A DNA stretch of 38,964 nt from Flavobacteriaceae bacterium (GTDB taxonomy: Bacteria > Bacteroidota > Bacteroidia > Flavobacteriales > Flavobacteriaceae): contig JAQWJH010000066.1 in assembly GCA_029248455.1 (NCBI GenBank), positions 1 to 38,964 on the forward strand. The letters run 5' to 3'. Position numbers and translations under genes: made by a program. Shown one piece after another: positions 35,460-38,964 of the stretch; position 1 is the stretch's first letter, and every line of letters starts with the position of its first letter. Under the pieces are notes generated by a model. The model ran no database searches and was not told the origin of the DNA. It worked only from the letters and a program-made list of their open reading frames with translations.

Positions 35460-35741
35460 ATGACCAAAGCGGAAATTGTAACAAAAATTTCAAACAATTT
35501 AGGTTTAGAGAAAAATGAAGTTTTAGCAACAGTTGAAAATTTAATGGAAGAAATAAAAAGTTCCTTAAATAAAGGAGAAAACGTTTACTTAAGAGGATTT
35601 GGAAGTTTTATTGTAAAGAAAAGAGCCGAAAAAACTGGCCGAAATATCTCTAAAAACACAACAATTAGAATCCCCGCTCATCATATTCCAGCTTTCAAAC
35701 CTGCTAAAGTGTTTGTTGACGGTGTAAAGCAAAACAATTAA
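35460..35741 (+). CDS. HU family DNA-binding protein
   Basis: 93 aa; MTKAEIVTKISNNLGLEKNEVLATVENLMEEIKSSLNKGENVYLRGFGSFIVKKRAEKTGRNISKNTTIRIPAHHIPAFKPAK. Confidence 0.97.
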   Translation: MTKAEIVTKISNNLGLEKNEVLATVENLMEEIKSSLNKGENVYLRGFGSFIVKKRAEKTGRNISKNTTIRIPAHHIPAFKPAKVFVDGVKQNN

Positions 35742-35755
35742 TTAAAAAATAAATT

Positions 35756-35848
35756 ATGCCAAGTGGTAAAAAAAGAAAAAGGCACAAGGTAGCTACGCAC
35801 AAGCGTAAAAAAAGAAGTCGTGCTAATCGACACAAAAAAAATAAATAA
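35756..35848 (+). CDS. 30-aa highly basic small protein
   Basis: Not in the ORF track. ATG at 35756 reads MPSGKKRKRHKVATHKRKKRSRANRHKKNK, TAA at 35846-35848; between HU and rng on the same strand. Confidence 0.8.
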   Translation: MPSGKKRKRHKVATHKRKKRSRANRHKKNK

Positions 35849-35960
35849 ATTATTTTTTTAACGAACATTTTCTGTTCTTTGAAATGAAGATTGTTTATAG
35901 TAAAAGTTCATTACTGATAATTTTCCATGTAAATTAAATCCTGTGTATAATAGTATAACC

Positions 35961-35984
35961 TATTCATATAATATTATATGAATA
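35961..35984. repeat. 24-bp perfect palindrome immediately upstream of rng
   Basis: TATTCATATAAT|ATTATATGAATA, 12-bp arms, exact reverse complements. Confidence 0.9.
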
Positions 35985-35998
35985 TTAAATCATAAATT

Positions 35999-37549
35999 GT
36001 GAGTAAAGAAATCATTATTCGATCAAATTCTACTGCAGTTGATTTTGCACTACTTAAAAACGGAAAATTAATTGAACTTCACAAACAAAATGATAGTAAT
36101 AAATTCAATGTCGGAGACATTTTTTTAGCCAGAACAAAAAAAACAATTTCTGGTTTAAATGCAGCATTTGTTAATGTTGGATATACAAAAGATGCTTTTT
36201 TACATTATCACGACTTAGGTCCAAAAATCTTATCATTAATTAAGTTCATTAAAGGTGTAAGCGCAGGTAAAATAAAGAATTTTTCCCTTGATAAATTTCA
36301 TTTTGAATCTGAAATTGACAAGGAAGGGAGTATCTCGGATGTCATAAGCCCTAACCAATCAGTACTAGTCCAAATAATAAAAGAACCTATTTCAACAAAA
36401 GGTCCTAGAATCAGTTCAGAACTATCTTTTGCTGGACGTTTTCTAGTTCTTGTACCTTTTTCTAACAGAATTTCTATTTCACAAAAAATTGAAAGTAAAG
36501 AAGAAAAAAGTAGGTTGAAAAGACTAGTTCAGAGTATCAAACCAAAAGGTTTTGGAGTAATTGTAAGAACCGTTGCCAAAGACAAAAAAGTGTCTGAACT
36601 AGACAATGATCTACAGAACTTATATGGTCACTGGATACAGCTTTGTAAAAAAATAAAAGGATCAGAAATCCCTTTAAAGGTACAAAGTGAGATGAATAGG
36701 TCCTCATCCATTTTAAGAGATATTTTTAACGACTCATTCACTGGAATATATGTAAATCAAAAATCCATGTATTCAGAGATTAAGGAATATTTGAAACAAA
36801 TTGCTCCAAAAAAGCAATCCATTGTTAAACTTCATCAATCTGACACTCCAATTTTCGAACAGTACGGAGTAGAACGTCAAATTAAAACTGCTTTTGGAAG
36901 AACAGTTACCATGAGTAAAGGTGCTTATTTGATAATAGAGCACACTGAAGCTCTTCATGTAATTGATGTAAACAGTGGAAACAGATCAACAAAAGCAAAA
37001 AATCAAGAAGAAACTGCCCTAGAAGTTAATTTAGTTGCTGCTTCAGAAATAGCACGCCAATTAAGACTTAGAGATATGGGTGGAATTATAGTTGTTGATT
37101 TTATTGACATGTTAAGCCCTGAAAACAGAAAAAAATTATTTGATCACTTTAAAAGTGAGATGGATTCTGACAGAGCAAAACATAAAATTCTTCCCCCAAG
37201 TAAGATTGGTTTAATTCAAATGACTAGACAAAGAGTTAGGTCAGAAATGGATATAAAAACTAAAGAATTAAATCCAAATATTAATGGGACTGTTGAAGCT
37301 CCAATTGTTTTAATTGATAAAATTTCAAATAAATTAGAAAAAATCTTAAAAAACAAAAAGTACGATAATAAAAAGCTTGTTTTACATTTGCATCCTTTTG
37401 TTGCAGCTTATGTAAAAAGTGGTTATCCTTCTGTCAGATTAAAATGGTATTTAGATCATAACAGATGGGTTAAAATTATCCCAAGAGACGCATACACCTA
37501 TTTACATTTTCGATTTTTCGATAAAGAAGGTAAAATCATAAATGCATAA
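35999..37549 (+). CDS. rng: Ribonuclease E/G family endoribonuclease
   Basis: 516 aa, GTG start; SGLNAAFVNVGYTKDAFLHYHDLG, GPRISSELSFAGRFLVL, IDVNSGNRS, GGIIVVDFIDM. Confidence 0.96.
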   Translation: MSKEIIIRSNSTAVDFALLKNGKLIELHKQNDSNKFNVGDIFLARTKKTISGLNAAFVNVGYTKDAFLHYHDLGPKILSLIKFIKGVSAGKIKNFSLDKFHFESEIDKEGSISDVISPNQSVLVQIIKEPISTKGPRISSELSFAGRFLVLVPFSNRISISQKIESKEEKSRLKRLVQSIKPKGFGVIVRTVAKDKKVSELDNDLQNLYGHWIQLCKKIKGSEIPLKVQSEMNRSSSILRDIFNDSFTGIYVNQKSMYSEIKEYLKQIAPKKQSIVKLHQSDTPIFEQYGVERQIKTAFGRTVTMSKGAYLIIEHTEALHVIDVNSGNRSTKAKNQEETALEVNLVAASEIARQLRLRDMGGIIVVDFIDMLSPENRKKLFDHFKSEMDSDRAKHKILPPSKIGLIQMTRQRVRSEMDIKTKELNPNINGTVEAPIVLIDKISNKLEKILKNKKYDNKKLVLHLHPFVAAYVKSGYPSVRLKWYLDHNRWVKIIPRDAYTYLHFRFFDKEGKIINA

Positions 37550-37550
37550 C

Positions 37551-37584
37551 AAAAAGCGACCCATTATAGGGTCGCTTTTTTTTT
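37551..37584 (+). terminator. Rho-independent terminator of rng
   Basis: AAAAAGCGACCC - ATTATA - GGGTCGCTTTTT with a T-run to 37584; perfect 12-bp arms. Confidence 0.95.
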
Positions 37585-37611
37585 GCTCTAAATTATACTA
37601 ATTTTCAAAAA

Positions 37612-38076
37612 ATGAATAATAGGGATTTAACAACAAAAGAAATAGAGAGAAAACTACAATATTATTGTTCATATCAGGACAGGTGTCATAAAGAAGTTGT
37701 ATCCAAATTAAAAACCTTCAATATTAATATTCAAAATTCTAATCAAATAATTTCAAACTTAATTAGAGACGGTTATTTAAATGAATCTAGATTTTCTAAA
37801 AGTTTTGTTCGGGGAAAATTTAATTTTAAAAATTGGGGAAAAATTAGAATTACAAATGAACTAAAACGTAGAAATATTTCACCTTACAATATAAATTACG
37901 GATTAAAAGAAATTGACGAAACAGAATACGAGCAAAAACTAGAAGAACTATTTACTAAAAAATTATCATCTTTGAGTAAATTAACTTCGGTTGAAAAAAA
38001 GAAAAAAATAATTTCCTATTTATTATACAGAGGATGGGAAAGTAACTTAATCTATTCAAAAATAAATGAAATATAA
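37612..38076 (+). CDS. recX: Regulatory protein RecX
   Basis: 154 aa; YCSYQDRCHKEVVSKLKTF..LIRDGYLNESRFSKSFVRGKFNFKNWGKIRITNELKRRNIS; YLLYRGWESNLIY. Confidence 0.93.
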   Translation: MNNRDLTTKEIERKLQYYCSYQDRCHKEVVSKLKTFNINIQNSNQIISNLIRDGYLNESRFSKSFVRGKFNFKNWGKIRITNELKRRNISPYNINYGLKEIDETEYEQKLEELFTKKLSSLSKLTSVEKKKKIISYLLYRGWESNLIYSKINEI

Positions 38077-38964
38077 TTTCAAAATCATTTTTTTATTCTT
38101 CATTTTAAATTCAATTTTTGGTTGTAAAAACAGTGTTGATTTGGTCCTTCATAATGGCAATATTTACACTGTGGATGATGAGTTTAGTATTATTGAGGCC
38201 ATCGCTGTAAAAGATGGTTTAATTTATGATACAGGAACAAATAATATTTTAAAGAAATACAATTACAAGAAGTCAATAGATTTAAAAGGAGCAACAGTAT
38301 TGCCTGGCCTTATTGACGCTCATTGTCACTTTTATGGACTAGGTTTAAATCAACAAGAGATTGATTTAGTTGGCACCAAGTCATTTGACCAAATTATATC
38401 CAAATTAAAAAATCAATCTAAAAATTATAAAACTGTTATAAAAGCCAGAGGATGGGATCAAAATGATTGGAACATTAAAGAGTTTCCAAATAAAAATCAG
38501 TTGGATGTACTTTTCCCAAAAACTCCAGTTGTTTTAGAAAGAATAGATGGTCATGCTTATATAGTAAATCAAAAAGCCTTAGATATGGCTAAAATAAATA
38601 ACGATACCAAAAGCAGTAATGGAACTATTTTGAAAAAAAATGGGGAACTCACTGGAGTACTCATTGACGGTCCAATGAGCTTAATTGATGCTGTCATTCC
38701 AGAATTATCAAAATCTGAAAAAAAGCAAGCACTTTTAGATGCACAAGAGATATGTTTTAAACATGGACTAACCACTATAGATGATGCTGGATTATCAAAA
38801 GAAATTATTTTTCTTATTGACAATTTACAAAAAAAGAAAGATTTAAAAATTAGAGTGTATGCCATGATAAGTAATTCAAAAAAAGATGTTGATTATTTTT
38901 TAAAAAACGGGCCAATTAAAACAAATTTATTAAATGTAAGGTCAGTAAAGGTTTATGGTGACGG
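38066..38964 (+). CDS. Amidohydrolase family lipoprotein (YtcJ-like), truncated by window end
   Basis: ATG at 38066, open to the end; MKYNFKIIFLFFILNSIFGCKNSVDLVLHNGNIYTVDDEFSIIEAIAVKDG...LKGATVLPGLIDAHCHFYGLG...RGWDQNDW. Absent from the track because it has no in-window stop. Confidence 0.92.
   Translation, partial: MKYNFKIIFLFFILNSIFGCKNSVDLVLHNGNIYTVDDEFSIIEAIAVKDGLIYDTGTNNILKKYNYKKSIDLKGATVLPGLIDAHCHFYGLGLNQQEIDLVGTKSFDQIISKLKNQSKNYKTVIKARGWDQNDWNIKEFPNKNQLDVLFPKTPVVLERIDGHAYIVNQKALDMAKINNDTKSSNGTILKKNGELTGVLIDGPMSLIDAVIPELSKSEKKQALLDAQEICFKHGLTTIDDAGLSKEIIFLIDNLQKKKDLKIRVYAMISNSKKDVDYFLKNGPIKTNLLNVRSVKVYGD

Noticed and set aside
35833-35864. AAAAAAATAA/TTATTTTTTT hairpin after the 30-aa ORF
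   Set aside because: A/T-only stem in a very AT-rich region; a terminator is possible but cannot be supported by sequence alone.
36773-36958. 61-aa minus ORF inside rng
   Set aside because: Antisense to conserved RNase G coding sequence.
38569-38865. 98-aa minus ORF
   Set aside because: Antisense to the truncated amidohydrolase (38066-38964), which carries the DAHCHF metal-binding motif and lipoprotein signal.
1-38964. Search for tRNA/rRNA genes, transposases, phage genes, toxin-antitoxin or defence islands
   Set aside because: No tRNA-like cloverleaf/TTCGA-type T-loop contexts, transposase, integrase or defence-type domains were recognised by eye. tRNAscan-SE and DefenseFinder would be needed to exclude them formally.

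Overview
This is a low-GC, gene-dense chromosomal segment that reads as a marine-type Flavobacteriia/Bacteroidota genome. Evidence: gldD/gldE, TonB-dependent receptors (TBDRs), DUF3127 and DUF3098 proteins, and TAnnTTTG promoter boxes. About 37 genes are supported. They include mreD(partial)-mrdA-rodA, an OppC-like permease, a tail-specific protease, surE-lpxB-Lrp, SemiSWEET-leuS, ftsX-DUF3098-uppP-truB, aat-DUF3127, an orphan histidine kinase, HIT-greA, a His/Asp-rich (probably zinc) TBDR with a small Cys/His protein, an AraC regulator, a TPP-riboswitch TBDR with a thiamine-BP/PnuC-like/NadR-like kinase cluster, rplU-rpmA, two M16 peptidases, EamA, gldD-gldE-ssb-mutY, HU, a 30-aa basic ORF, rng-recX and a truncated amidohydrolase. 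I see no CRISPR array, rRNA, tRNA, prophage or transposon. Most of the window is housekeeping. The best leads are: (1) a DUF3127 protein that looks like an OB-fold SSB relative and ends in the same DDLPF tip as the SSB encoded here; (2) a thiamine salvage locus with a riboswitch inside the cluster and a NadR-like kinase of probably reassigned substrate; (3) a perfect 14-bp inverted repeat covering the uppP start codon; (4) a 24-bp perfect palindrome in the rng leader; (5) a 30-aa Lys/Arg/His-rich ORF between HU and rng. All family names come from reading sequence motifs; no database search was run.
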